DNA of 29,036 bases from Hypsibius dujardini. Its lineage: Eukaryota > Tardigrada > Eutardigrada > Parachela > Hypsibiidae. The position numbers were made by a program, and so were the translations under genes. Below the pieces are notes generated by a model. That model was given only the letters and a program-made list of their open reading frames with translations. It was not told where the DNA came from and did no database searches. Shown here piece by piece: positions 10,166 to 19,785 of the stretch. The stretch lies in NCBI GenBank assembly GCA_001579985.1, contig LRSR01014664.1:1-29036 (forward strand), read 5' to 3'. Each line of letters starts with the position of its first letter. Position 1 is the stretch's first letter.

Positions 10166-13100
10166 GTCAAGTAGCCAGTGATAGCCTACTGCTCAATGAC
10201 TGGTGTTTAGATGCTACGACGCTGCATGGCACACAGCTGGATCAAAATCTCCGAAACCATCAGTTCCCTCGCTACTCCATTATCGTAATTGAGGAGTACG
10301 CATGCACCCTTCGAGCAGAGAAGTAAGTTCGCATATTAAACTGGGTGACTTCGTTTGACCCCAATATGTAATCACTAACTAATAAATATGCTTGGGCTTA
10401 TTATAGGAAAGTGTTGGTGATTCTTGAAATGAGACTACAGTATGTGAGCCACAACAACAATGCGACTATCGGTTATCCCCTAACACTCGACTATGTCGGA
10501 CTCTCCGTCGACACCTATCGTCACTTCACAAAAGATAACGATAAACTGATTAACGAAATCCGAAGCTCAAGCAGAGCCACAATCAGCACGGAAGCTGGAC
10601 TAGACGCTTCTAGGCTATTCCTGCGTTTGTCGGGCAGCGCAGCCAGCGTCAACATGGCCGCCAGTCTAATCACAAACGTATCAAATGAGTTAGCACTCGT
10701 CAACCTAAAGCTAACACAGCCCGCAGTCAAGAAAATGGCACCACAAATCCCCAGTACCAGTCAAGAACGCGGCGAACAGTTGCAGACTCCTGCTGCCAAG
10801 GGTGCCCCTACCCATGCAGCTGTCCCGAAGGCCACGCCCAGTTCAGGGAACCCGAACACCACGCCCAGTTCAGGGAATCCGAACACCACGCCCAATTCAG
10901 GGAACCCGAAGACTACGCTCAATTCGGAAAACCCAGAGGCCACGCCCAGTTCAGGGAACCCGAAGGCCACGCCCAGTTCGGGGAACCTAGAGACCACGCC
11001 CAGTTCGGGGAACCTAGAGACCACGCCCAGTTCGGGGAACCTAGAGACCATGCCCAGTTCAGGAAATCCGAAGACCACGCCCAGTTCGGGGAACCTAGAG
11101 ACCACGCCCAGTTCAGGAAATCCGAAGACCACGCCCAGTTCAGGGAACCCGAAGGCCACGCCCAGTTCGGGGAACCTAGAGACCATGCCCAGTTCAGGAA
11201 ATCCGAAGACCACGCCCAGTTCAGGGAACCCGAAGACTACGCTCAGTTCAGGGAACCCGAAGGCCACGCTCAGTTCGGGGAACCCGAAGACTACGCTCAG
11301 TTCGGGGAACCCAGAGACCACGCCCAGTTCAGGCAACCCGAAGACCACGTCCAGTTCGGGGAACCCAGAGACCACGCCCAGTTCAGGCAACCCGAAGACC
11401 ACGCTCAGTTCAGAGAACCCGATAAATCAAGAACCAAGCCTTGCCCAAACCAATATGGAGCCTGAAGGCAACGCTAAGAATCCGCAGACTGCTGGGAAAG
11501 TTTCGGACATATTTTCGATAGAAAAAGCCCAAACCACGGTACAAGACGTGAAGCAGATTTCCGCACAAGTTCCTAGCAAAATTTCTCCAATACCGATTGC
11601 CAGCGAGGGCATGCTCAATTCTGCTGTAAAATCAACGGTTACCCAACAAACTGTATCGAAAGCCACGCCCACGCCCAGAAACCCTGTAAATGGAAAATCC
11701 ACTGTTTTCTATTCGAAGGGCTACACCAAGAACCGTCGGACTGCTAAACAACATCGTGACTTTTCCTCCTTTAAAAAAGCCCAAGCTTCTGTTCAAGACG
11801 TTGGACGGAGTTCCGCAAAAATTCCCAGCAAACTGTCTTCACCGCCAGTTGCCAGCATCTCTCAACAACCCAACGAGCGAACGCTTCCTCTTCCTGAAAA
11901 ATCACATGGTACTCAACAAACTGCCTCTAAGGCCACGCCATCGCACGGAAACCCGGAAACTCACCCTTCCAAGGTCTCCGTGGCCGTTCGAATTCCCTTT
12001 GACCTTCTGAAGATCATCGGTCAGAATGAGCACAACAAAAACCTCCAATCCGCTAGGAAGGTTCCCGGAATAACTTCCATCAAAATAACTCAGACGACGG
12101 AGCAGGATTTTTTTTACACAGTGGAGGGCGTCAATGAGGCATCCATTCAGGCCGCGCGTAAGTTGTTCCAACTGAGGAAGCTCGATCGAGTCATCCGCGT
12201 TCCGTCGCAACACTTCGCGCATTTCACACAGAACGGCGAGAAGCGGCTGAACGAACTCCGCGACACTTTCCGCGTAAGGATTCAACTTGAAGCCACGTCC
12301 GATGCGGGGATTAATCTGCTCCGGGTTTACGGTTTGTCGATGGATGTGGATCGAGCAAGCGATCGTATTGAAGCTGACCTTTCAACAATCGAGGGGAAAA
12401 TTCAGCCGCGCATCCGGGAAGAAGCGCAGGAGGCTTCAAGATCGAAGACAGAGACCACAATCGCCACACGCTTTAGTAATTTTGTGCGGATACCGGGGCG
12501 TTTGTTAGCGGACGACTCCTCCAAATGGCCGAGTGAGTTTGTACGTTGCGTCGATGTCGCCCGCACCCTCCCGGGGGTTTTGAGGGTGACGCTGCAGACT
12601 AGGGCGAAGCAATCGATAGAGGAATACGTCTACCTGGTGGAGGCCAGCAGCAGGGAGGCGCTCGACAACGCCGCAGAACTGATCGATCTTCAAAAATTCG
12701 AGAAATTCTTCTCGTTCCGAGTGCCGCTCGATATTTTCTCCTGCGCCGCATTCAGGACGTCACTCAACGCCAACAGAGAGGCGAGGTACTCCTTTGAAAA
12801 GACCGCAACCACTGGAATCGTAAGCCTCTTTGGGAATGCGCGAGTCGCATGCGAAGCTGTCGAAGAATTCCAAGGAATCTTTAAGGCATTCACCGCTGCT
12901 AAAGCGAGGCAGCAATTGGGCAGCGAGATGCCGCAGATTGAGATGACCGTGCCGGCTGATTTAATTGTGGCGCCGGTGTTCCACGGTATTTTCGCTCGAA
13001 AGGGCCTTTCGTACAGCACCTTGCCTACTCCTGTCGGTTCTGGTCTCGCCGGTGGAAGCAGCAGAATATGCGTAAAAGGAGAAGATGTCTGTGACGCTTA

Positions 13101-14713
13101 CCGAGAGATAAAACGACTAATTGCGTCTCCGGCCAGTCGACAGACCGGAGCGTCCAATCCAACTGCGACGAGTAGTCGACCGGTTGCGCCACCGGCTTCA
13201 CAACCCACCACCAGCCCCGCCACCTCGTCGCAGGCAAGAATCCGTCTAGAGTCCTCAAAAGTCAGAATCAGGACCCCTCGTGGTAGGGCTAAGGGGTGGA
13301 CAAGGCCGGAAAGGGGCAACGGAGCAAAATGTATTTTTTCAAGAAAGGTCCAGTTTTGAAATCATGCCCCCACACCCACAAAAGTTCTAAAATGATCAAA
13401 AACAAAAGACCGATTCAAAAGACCGATTTTTTGGGTTCAATTTTGAAAAAAAAAATTTGCCCCTTTGTCCACCCCCGGGCCCTGCCAAAAGGGGTCCGAC
13501 TTGTACGGACCCTAAAAGAGCCCCTGCATAATACTTGTACATTTTTTTATCAATTGTATTTCTAAACGAGTCCCTGGTTGCAGGTATTTCGTATGCTGGC
13601 AGAGGCTCCGATTGAACTGATGGGCCTTATTGGAGGAGTTGGACGCTACGAGGAGCTGGTGGTTACAGCGAGGAGGACGCCGGGTATATCTGCGGTGACG
13701 GAAATGCAGTCGGACACTCCCAGGCTGTACTATGTGGAAGGGAACAGTGAAGCCGTCGTGGCTGCAGTAGTAACGCATATCGAGCTGAAGTTGATCAAGA
13801 AAACCGTCGCGCTTCCCTCAAAGTATTTCGAGGAACCGTACGGACCAGAGCGTTTGGCGAGGTTGGCGAGAGACTATCATGTCCGTTTTGAGTTTATGTC
13901 GGCTATCCGACCCGGCGCATCGGTTCGGTTGAGTGGCTTGCTGCGGTGTAATGTCGAGGCCGCTGCTGCTTTACTGCAAAAGGAAATGGAAAGGGAAGAA
14001 CTGCCGATGGCATCGACCGTTTATACCGGAACTGGAAAGGCCAACAGCTTCGGGCAACTCGACCGTCAACCATCACAGAAACTCGTCGAAGCAGGTAAGA
14101 ATGTCTTTCGATCAAATTATTACTGGGTAGAGCTATTGACTGGCGAGAGTGCCGCGAAGGGAGAGAAAGAGAACGAAGACGAAGAGAGCCGCGACACTAA
14201 CTTTATGTTGTGATCCGAGAGCCGAGAGCTCGAACGCTCGCTATAAGATTACACAGACACCCAATCATCTAATCATAACATATATACAAATACAAGTATG
14301 TAATGGGGCGGGGTCTGCAGGGAACTGCCATAACATAATTCAACACACAAAGTCGTCAATTTACAATATGGGGACCTCCAAATTTTCTCGCAAAGATGGT
14401 CGATGGGATTTCACTAGACTAAACTCAGTTTTAATGATCTACTGTTGCCTGAAGTTCAGAGGTCATCGTCTGGTTATCTGCTGCCTGACAAAGGTACGAC
14501 AGAAATTTTCAAATTTGGTCAATGAAAATGGTCTTTGTAGATGACGACTCGGAGGACTGCGTGATCTGCAGCGACGCTTCGGCAACGTTTGCGTTCATTC
14601 CGTGTGGCCACCGGAACTTCTGCGAAGCATGCGCCAAGACAGCGTTTGCAGCAAAAAAAGAGTGCCCGTGTTGCCGCGGTGTGAGCACGCAGGTGATTCC
14701 CATTTTTCTATGA
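8950..14713 (+). CDS. Gene C: large multi-KH-like RING protein, about 1348 aa
   Basis: Exons that join in frame are 8950-9078, 9516-9632, 9735-9782, 9853-9916, 10172-10322 (least certain), 10407 to 13260 or 13347, 13584-14094 and 14541-14713. The protein starts MGNTSAAPK, a possible N-myristoylation signal. The first small exons rebuild one degenerate KH-like unit. The large exon then has another KH-like unit, a 22-copy 9-residue repeat (TTPSSGNPK type), two copies of a KAQxxVQDV segment, and a run of KH-like pairs with motifs such as [28 protein letters not shown] and LLRVYG. Exon 13584-14094 adds one more pair. The last exon encodes a C3HC4 RING (CVIC, PCGH, CEAC, CPCC) and a hydrophobic tail VIPIFL. 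Predicted role: cytoplasmic or membrane-tethered RNA-binding ubiquitin ligase. GxxG loops are degenerate throughout, so the RNA role is unproven. Confidence 0.7.
9115..9373 (+). repeat. GTCTGT microsatellite with terminal self-complementary hairpin
   Basis: The first intron of gene C is filled with GTGTCTGTGTCTG-type repeats interrupted by CATC and CATGTACC words. A higher-order unit GTGCATGTACCTGTGTCATT occurs three times, near 9150, 9230 and 9310. At 9333-9372 the strand switches to GACACAGACACAG, forming a near-perfect hairpin with the preceding GTGTCTGTGTC. Confidence 0.9.
9978..10167 (+). repeat. GACA/CAGA tetranucleotide microsatellite next to a splice acceptor
   Basis: About 190 bases consist of ACAC then (CAGA)n with a few CACAGACA interruptions. 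The tract lies in the intron of gene C just before the proposed acceptor CAAG|TA at 10171. It contributes many AG dinucleotides, so acceptor choice here is uncertain. Confidence 0.9.
10831..11424 (+). repeat. Coding minisatellite: 22 x 27 bp
   Basis: Within gene C the 27-bp unit (ACCACGCCCAGTTCAGGGAA then CCCGAAG) is repeated 22 times without a frameshift and encodes the 9-residue unit [TA]T[PL]SSGN[PL][KEN]. Variants alternate in blocks (GNPK, GNLE, GNPN), as expected from unequal exchange. The peptide is Ser/Thr/Pro-rich and probably disordered. Confidence 0.95.
11505..11975 (+). repeat. Internal duplication of about 80 codons in gene C
   Basis: Two tandem segments share the order KAQ-[TA]-[TS]-VQDV, S-A-[QK]-[VI]-PSK-[IL]-S, TQQT-[VA]-SKATP and a closing NP. 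They lie at about 11505-11690 and 11760-11960. This disordered spacer has grown by duplication, like the 9-residue repeat before it. Confidence 0.7.
13236..13535. mobile_element. MITE with roughly 55-bp inverted ends at an exon/intron junction of gene C
   Basis: The left end (GAGTCCTCAAAAGTCAGAAT, then CAGGACCCCTCGTGGTAGGG and GGTGGACAA) pairs with the right end (TTTGTCCACCCCCGGGCCCT, then GCCAAAAGGGGTCCGACTTG). Related ends occur at 21226-21575, about 7156-7195 and about 16404-16445. The left end overlaps the 3' part of the large gene C exon, and both candidate splice donors (13261 and 13348) lie inside the element. Confidence 0.7.
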
Positions 14714-15617
14714 GCTTCTATTTTTACACTTTTGTTGGCATTGTCGCGCAAGCAATCTAGCGCTCATGCTTCATTGCCCTTTTCCACCTCGTACACTTAG
14801 CATTTTCCCTATGGTCCAATTTCCAATTTTTCCTGTGGTCAAAAACCATTCCCGCTAAAACTGGCTCGCAGCCGAAGGATTGATTCATTATGGCTGAACA
14901 TCCTGTCACACGTCGCAACATTGTGAACAACTACTACCAAAACGATTCTTCCACGATAAAACGACGCTTTGTTTGAATGATGACCTCAAAATATGATTAT
15001 TTGACTGTTGCAGCACGCGCTTTTGGAAAAGAAGACTTGATATTCGTTATTACGACCTCCAAGGCATTAATCCGCGACAAAATGGATAAGCAATGATTTT
15101 TGCAAAGTTATAAAACAGTTCAATTTTTAAAACCCGGTAACTCGGTTTCTGAGAATGATGAATCAGAGATCGCTCTCACTTGGGGCATTACTCAAGCGCC
15201 GAATTCGGAATCACGGAATATAAAAATAGATTTTGCCGGTAACGTCATGAGTGTTTTCTTGATTTTAACTATCAAAATTGTCATTCTTAAAAAATACAAT
15301 AAATATGACTTTTTTAACATTGCCCCGTTCCCAATTGCACATGGAGTCGATTCGCATTAGTTGAATACTTTTCAGAGGTCAAAGGGCGTAGCAAAAAGTC
15401 GAGTTTGGAAAGCTTCGCTCGCAATTTTTTGTCCTTTTGAAAAACACCCCGAGCTCCGCCCCCTGATCTCCAAAAAACATGAGGTTAATGTCAATCGACT
15501 GCAAATCGAATGTGGAATGAGAAAGTGTTGATGAGAAGATGATGCCGCAAGTCGACATTTGCACGCTAATGGAAAAGAATGTTGTAATGAAAAAAATTGA
15601 AATGTGACACTGAATGT
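14714..15617. other. Intergenic region between gene C and the first GPCR gene
   Basis: No gene was recognised. The short open frames here have no family features. A possible AATAAA polyadenylation signal occurs near 15297, but it is far from the gene C stop. Confidence 0.4.
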
Positions 15618-17275
15618 TTAACGTGGAGCGTTCTCGGGAGCCGCTGACATTGGTTTCTCCGTTGATCTACCAGTTCCCCCAGTCAGTATCCCACCATCTC
15701 CAGACCGTTTGCCAGCTGCCGAACGATTGGCATGATCTCCGCGCCCAATGATCCTCCCACAAAGCCGTCGCGCCGCCTTTCGGTAGGGCCGGAAAAAGAT
15801 GAGGTACACCACAAGTGTCTGCATGTGCTGCGTGGCAAAGAGGAACACCGTCACCTGCACCGCCGGAGTTCCAGCCTCACCCAGCCCCAACACCTCCACC
15901 GTTGAATAGGGCACATTAGCGATCAATGCTCCCAAGACCACCACCGATCCAGGCAACACACTTTCCCACACGGTCCGGATCACCAACCGCGCCTGTTGCT
16001 CCGTCTCGTGCGCCTTATTCTAGGAATGAAATCACACAACGAACTCAGTTTGATCTCATTTGATCAGAATTGACATGGACATTTTATTTAGCTGGCTGAT
16101 CCTCCTTTTTCTTACAGCAAATCAAAAATCGTAATTGTTTTTTTCACGATTGAACCCAAACTTCAGAAAGTCAGTTTTTCATTCGTATATGAGGTTTGTC
16201 CAAGTCCAATATAAGCTCCCTGTGGATGAATGCAAATGGGAGATTCAAAAATTAAAAAAGGATCCAAATTTGATGACAAACTGATGTTTTTGAGCACGCT
16301 TTGAAAACTCGGGGGGAAGGGGTCTGGAAATTAGACCCCCCCCCACAAATTTCAAAATTAGGGACAAGAGCCAATTTTGGGTTCAGTTTTGAAAAAAATA
16401 CCCCCCCCCCTGAGGGGTCCCGTTTCCTACTTGTGATGACCCCCCCCCATGAACAACCACCCAATTCCAACCAACCTCGATTTGATTTGATTTGATTTGA
16501 TTTATTTGGTGTTTGAATTTTGTAATGTTTGACCGCTTAGGCCTACCTCATTCCGGCCCTGATTCACTTGATTAATCCGACGACTGCGTAGAACGCGCAG
16601 TTTTGCCGCCACAGCAATGGCACAAATCCTCGCCTGGGTCAGAACAATCACGACCAAGAATAGAGGAGCCCGGGTCATGTTCCACAGGGCGTAGCTCTGA
16701 CCGACCCAACGGAAGGCCGGCGACCGACTACAGGAGAGAAAGAAACACGCACGATGAATGGTCACCGCGGGAACAGTGTGAATAAACGTGAAGCAATTGA
16801 TTAGCAAAATGGCCGCGATTAAGCGGGATTTCGAGGCGTAATTTCGGTAAACGACGGGAAAGTCAACGGACAGCCAACGGTCCACGCTGATCCCGGCGAC
16901 CGTGACGATGGCGGTGAACTGAGTGAGGAGGACCCCGGCGATGCAGACGGGGTAAGTGAGCTTGAACGGGTCGCGCCAGTCTTGGAGTCGCGAGGCGGGA
17001 CCGAGGGCCGTGAGAATTGCTTCGAGGATGGAGTTGACGGCTAAGAAAACATGGAGGAGCAAGTAGGGCTCCTTGTGGGGCCAGAGGCGAAAGACGGCGA
17101 GGTTGACGGCGTTGAGCACGGTCACGATGACGCACATGAGGAGGATACCGGTGGTGGTCATGACCCATTGGGAGCGACTGGCGATCCAGACTGTGCAGTT
17201 GTCGGTGAAGTGGACGGGCGGACATTGGTTGACCGTTTTATTGGTGACTGTGAAGTTTCCGAAGTAGGTGTCCAT
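15618..17275 (-). CDS. Orphan rhodopsin-like GPCR with DRW motif, 369 aa
   Basis: Two exons on the minus strand, 17275-16568 and 16019-15618, join in phase 0 (donor CAA|GTGAAT, acceptor TTCCTAG). A donor at GAG|GTAGGC eighteen bases downstream is also in frame. The N-terminus has three N-glycosylation sites (N7, N12, N26). Seven hydrophobic segments are visible: about 38-62, 70-92, 109-131, 151-172, 196-222, 247-271 and 286-310. The end of TM3 reads SVDRW (131-134) instead of DRY. C111 at the top of TM3 and C177 or C182 in loop 2 could form the usual disulfide. TM6 has no CWxP and TM7 no NPxxY, so the receptor is divergent. The C-tail is basic, then Ser/Gly-rich. The ligand cannot be told; the family is typical of lineage-expanded invertebrate peptide or chemosensory receptors. 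Confidence 0.8.
16252..16500. mobile_element. Degraded copy of the GC-rich MITE in the GPCR intron, followed by a GATTT repeat
   Basis: The segment around 16340-16445 (GGGTTCAGTTTTGAAAAAAA, then poly-C and TGAGGGGTCCCGTTTCCTAC) matches the inner and right parts of the elements at 13236 and 21226. The left inverted end is not recognisable. A short (GATTT)n tract follows at about 16478-16505. Confidence 0.5.
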
Positions 17276-17890
17276 GCCTTATGTCGGAAAAATGCGGTTT
17301 AGTTTGTTAATGTTCTGATAAATGGCGTGAACACTAAATGATACTAAAGTGAAAGATTCTATTTTATAAACGAAAAGTATAAAATCCCGTCGATACCAAA
17401 AAAAGCCAAAAAGGATTCAAGTCATGCCAAATCATCTTTTTGCTAAAAAAAATATGCCAAGACATGCAGTGCGATACCACGTTTTCTACCCTACTGCATT
17501 GGCAGTTTCACATTGAGGCATTTCTTTATATTCCAAGAATGAGAAGATAGTTGAAAAGCCCATCTTTTCCGTTTGCGTCAGGTGCCGTCTAAAAGTAGAC
17601 CGAAGAGTGCTTCAGTTGGCATGCGGGATCTGAGGTAGACCATTAGCTTAGGATTATGGGCTTGTGAATCATTTCCGGAAGCTTTGAGGTGCGCCTGAAC
17701 TGGCGCAAGATAAACGGAGACGATCCCCGTTTTGTGTCTTTTGTTTGGAATTTGTTTCCGATTTCACCTTCGCGTGCCGGAAGTGTAGAAACACGTTATC
17801 GTTCTACCATGAAAGTGTAAAGCCTAACAGTAAAGCGTTGTTTCTGGCAACACTCTTTATTGAACATTGAACATTTATTGAACGTAGTGG
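17276..17890. other. Upstream region of the first GPCR gene, no other gene seen
   Basis: This AT-rich spacer should contain the promoter and 5' UTR of the minus-strand GPCR gene. I see no reliable core-promoter motif and no coding sequence. Confidence 0.4.
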
Positions 17891-18125
17891 CTGCGCGCGC
17901 GTACAGGCAGGGCTAGTCGATTAGTTACCAATCGAACAGACAAGGCAAGGGCTAGTCGGTTAGTTACCAATCGAACAGACAAGGCAAGGGCTAGTCGATT
18001 AGTAATGGGTTTTGATGGGTTTTGATGGGTTTTGATGGGTTTTGATGGGTTTTGATGGGTTTTGATGGGCTTTGATGGGTTTTGATGGGCTTTGATGGGT
18101 TTTGATGGGTTCTGATGGGCTTTGA
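17891..18125 (+). repeat. Compound satellite element: 39-bp units plus 12 x 10-bp units
   Basis: After a CGCGCGCGTACAGGCAG start there are two and a half copies of a 39-bp unit (GGCTAGTCGATTAGTTACCA, then ATCGAACAGACAAGGCAAG) at 17911-18005. Exactly twelve copies of the 10-bp unit TGGGTTTTGA follow at 18006-18125. The same parts occur in reverse complement at about 22792-22955, so this is a dispersed element and not a local satellite. Confidence 0.85.
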
Positions 18126-18962
18126 TAGACTGGATAGAGTTCAGATCATTTTGCAAACCAACAGATCGCGAAGACTTATGATGGGGAGCTACTGTATGGG
18201 TCGCCCTGCGTTCAAAAGGTTTCGATTTTCGCCAATTTGAAAACGTCATTTTTGATTATTGTGTGGATTGATTTTTTATCTGTTTGGCATGACATATTTT
18301 TTTTTTCAAATGCCAGAGCAAAAGCTAACGCACCAAGCAGACGGAAGTATTGTAGGAGTAGATTTAATTGTTTGCTCCTTTTGGTCAGAGGCAGAAGTGA
18401 ACGGAAGAATCGTCGCGTTAAGTAATTTTTAACTGCTATGAGACATTTAATTGGTTGGGCGGAAATATTGTCTTGATCGACAAACAGATGATTCTATGAA
18501 GAAGTGAAGGCACATAGTCTAGTAGAGTCGTTTCATATTTCAGCAAAATGTATCAAGCAGTTCTTCTCAAATTTATATGAATATCAACTCACCTAGACAT
18601 TTGCTCTCGAAAGAATTTCTGGGTTTCGTGCAACGGTCAAATTCAGAAACCCATTCAAAGTTGACTAAATGTTCGTGGTGTAATTGTTTATACCGTAAAG
18701 GTCATTGCTCACGCGGTAAAAAAGTATGTACAATGCACTCAGAAATGATACTACGTTATACAAATTTAGTAATTCCTTAAAATGAACAAGAAAAATCGTT
18801 GAGGTCAAAATTAAGAAAAAGTGCCACTGGCAGGCCGTACAGCGCCACAGCAAAATTGAGATCTGCAAAAACTCGAAAACATGATCGTATTTTGTGTATC
18901 AGAGTTTCTGTCAGTTTTAATTGTTGATCGTGCTCTTTCCTGTCTTTCCCATACTCATTTCC
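18126..18962. other. Spacer without recognised gene
   Basis: AT-rich sequence with only short open frames that lack family features. It runs up to the left target duplication of the hAT element. Confidence 0.4.
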
Positions 18963-18970
18963 CTGTAAAA

Positions 18971-19431
18971 TAGAACTGTGCGCGGTTACGAAAACTGGAT
19001 GCGCGAACCGCATCGCAGCTCAGTTTACTAACCGTAAACCGCACCGCACCGCGACATTAATTAAAAACCGCACTGCCGCAGACCGCGGATCACAAAACTG
19101 AAACCGCGACCGCACCCATCAAAACCACAAATGTTATCAGATGTTTTCTCGATTACTGTAAAAAAAACAAAATGTCGTCCGCCTTATCCGATTTGAGACG
19201 AGACCGCTCACCGTCAAATAAAAAACCGGACTTGCTGAACAACCGCTGACTTGCTACACTGCCGGTTGCTAATTTGCCAAATACTTTGTTAATTTGGCCA
19301 GGCCAGGAAATTGTTTCTCGTTTTGCCTTCCAGAATTCAGCAGTCTTTACAATTTCGCGGTTTGCGGCGGTTAAAAAATGGGAAACCGCAACCGCACCGC
19401 CGCGGACCGCCGCGCGGTTTGCACACATCTA
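18971..19431 (-). mobile_element. 461-bp hAT-family deletion derivative with 8-bp target duplication
   Basis: The left end TAGAACTGTGC and the inverted right end (TAGATGTGTGC read on the minus strand) fit hAT-type terminal repeats. They are flanked by CTGTAAAA (18963-18970) and CTGTAAAC (19432-19439), an 8-bp target duplication with one mismatch. Subterminal regions are dense in AACCGCACCGC motifs and their complements, as expected for transposase-binding sites in some hAT elements. Most of the transposase gene is deleted. Confidence 0.85.
19153..19365 (-). pseudogene. hAT transposase C-terminal dimerisation domain remnant
   Basis: On the minus strand an open frame ending at 19153 encodes EFWKAKRE, then LATGSVASQRLFSKSGFL, RSRL and ILFFLQ. 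This matches the conserved hAT C-terminal pattern (EFW, then P-x-S-E-R-x-FS-x-G, then R-x-R-L, then LLFL). Upstream it runs directly into the subterminal CCGC repeats, so the DDE catalytic core and BED finger are missing. It cannot be an active transposase. Confidence 0.8.
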
Positions 19432-19446
19432 CTGTAAACTGCCGCG

Positions 19447-19785
19447 GTGACTGGTGACACACTTAATGTCGATATCTTTGTATCGGGCATTGTGAGCTTC
19501 TCCTACGCAGCGACCTTCAGCCTCGGTGGACTAATCTATGATGACGCTATTGAAAATCTCAAATCAATTTATCCTCATTTAAACTTCAGGTTTACGTATA
19601 TCTTCTATCAGTCAGCAGCTGCTGCTGATTGTAGCGCCTTCCGGGACGCGACCTTGCCCATTATGGCGCACTGGTGCCACCGGAAACGGAAAGCAAACCT
19701 ACTTTCGGTTATTGTCACGCCAGGCTGTCTGGGATCGCTGCATCTCAACCACTTAGCTGCTGCATGGAATATGACGACGTAACGG
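19447..19785 (+). pseudogene. Fragment of a receptor ligand-binding domain (ANF receptor / guanylate cyclase type)
   Basis: The plus-strand frame includes SYAATFSLGGLIYDDAIENL, then FRFTYIFYQSAAAADCS and VIVTPGCLGSLHLNHLAAAW. The last block resembles the bilobed periplasmic-binding-like domain of receptor guanylate cyclases and related receptors (I-x-G-P-x-C, then LAA-x-WN). No ATG, transmembrane segment, kinase-like or cyclase domain follows, and the frame ends soon after WNMTT at a possible donor GAC|GTAACG. The hAT element lies immediately upstream. It is best read as a single orphaned exon. If it belongs to a live gene, the other exons are not in this window. Confidence 0.5.

Noticed and set aside
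10761-11402. 213-codon minus-strand open frame of GFPEL-type repeats
   Set aside because: It is the antisense reading of the 27-bp coding minisatellite. A repeat whose unit is a multiple of three stays open in several frames, and the plus strand has the flanking KH-like homology.
1022-14713. Naming genes A to C as MEX-3 orthologues
   Set aside because: Domain order is similar, but the KH loops are degenerate and the number of units differs. Only a family-level comparison is supportable.
16863-17225. Arg/His/Pro-rich frame antisense or out of frame to the GPCR exon
   Set aside because: It is a frame shadow of the GPCR coding sequence, which has clear transmembrane segments.
18006-18125. Regular short repeats resembling a CRISPR array
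   Set aside because: The 10-bp units are contiguous with no spacers, and the genome is eukaryotic. It is a satellite.
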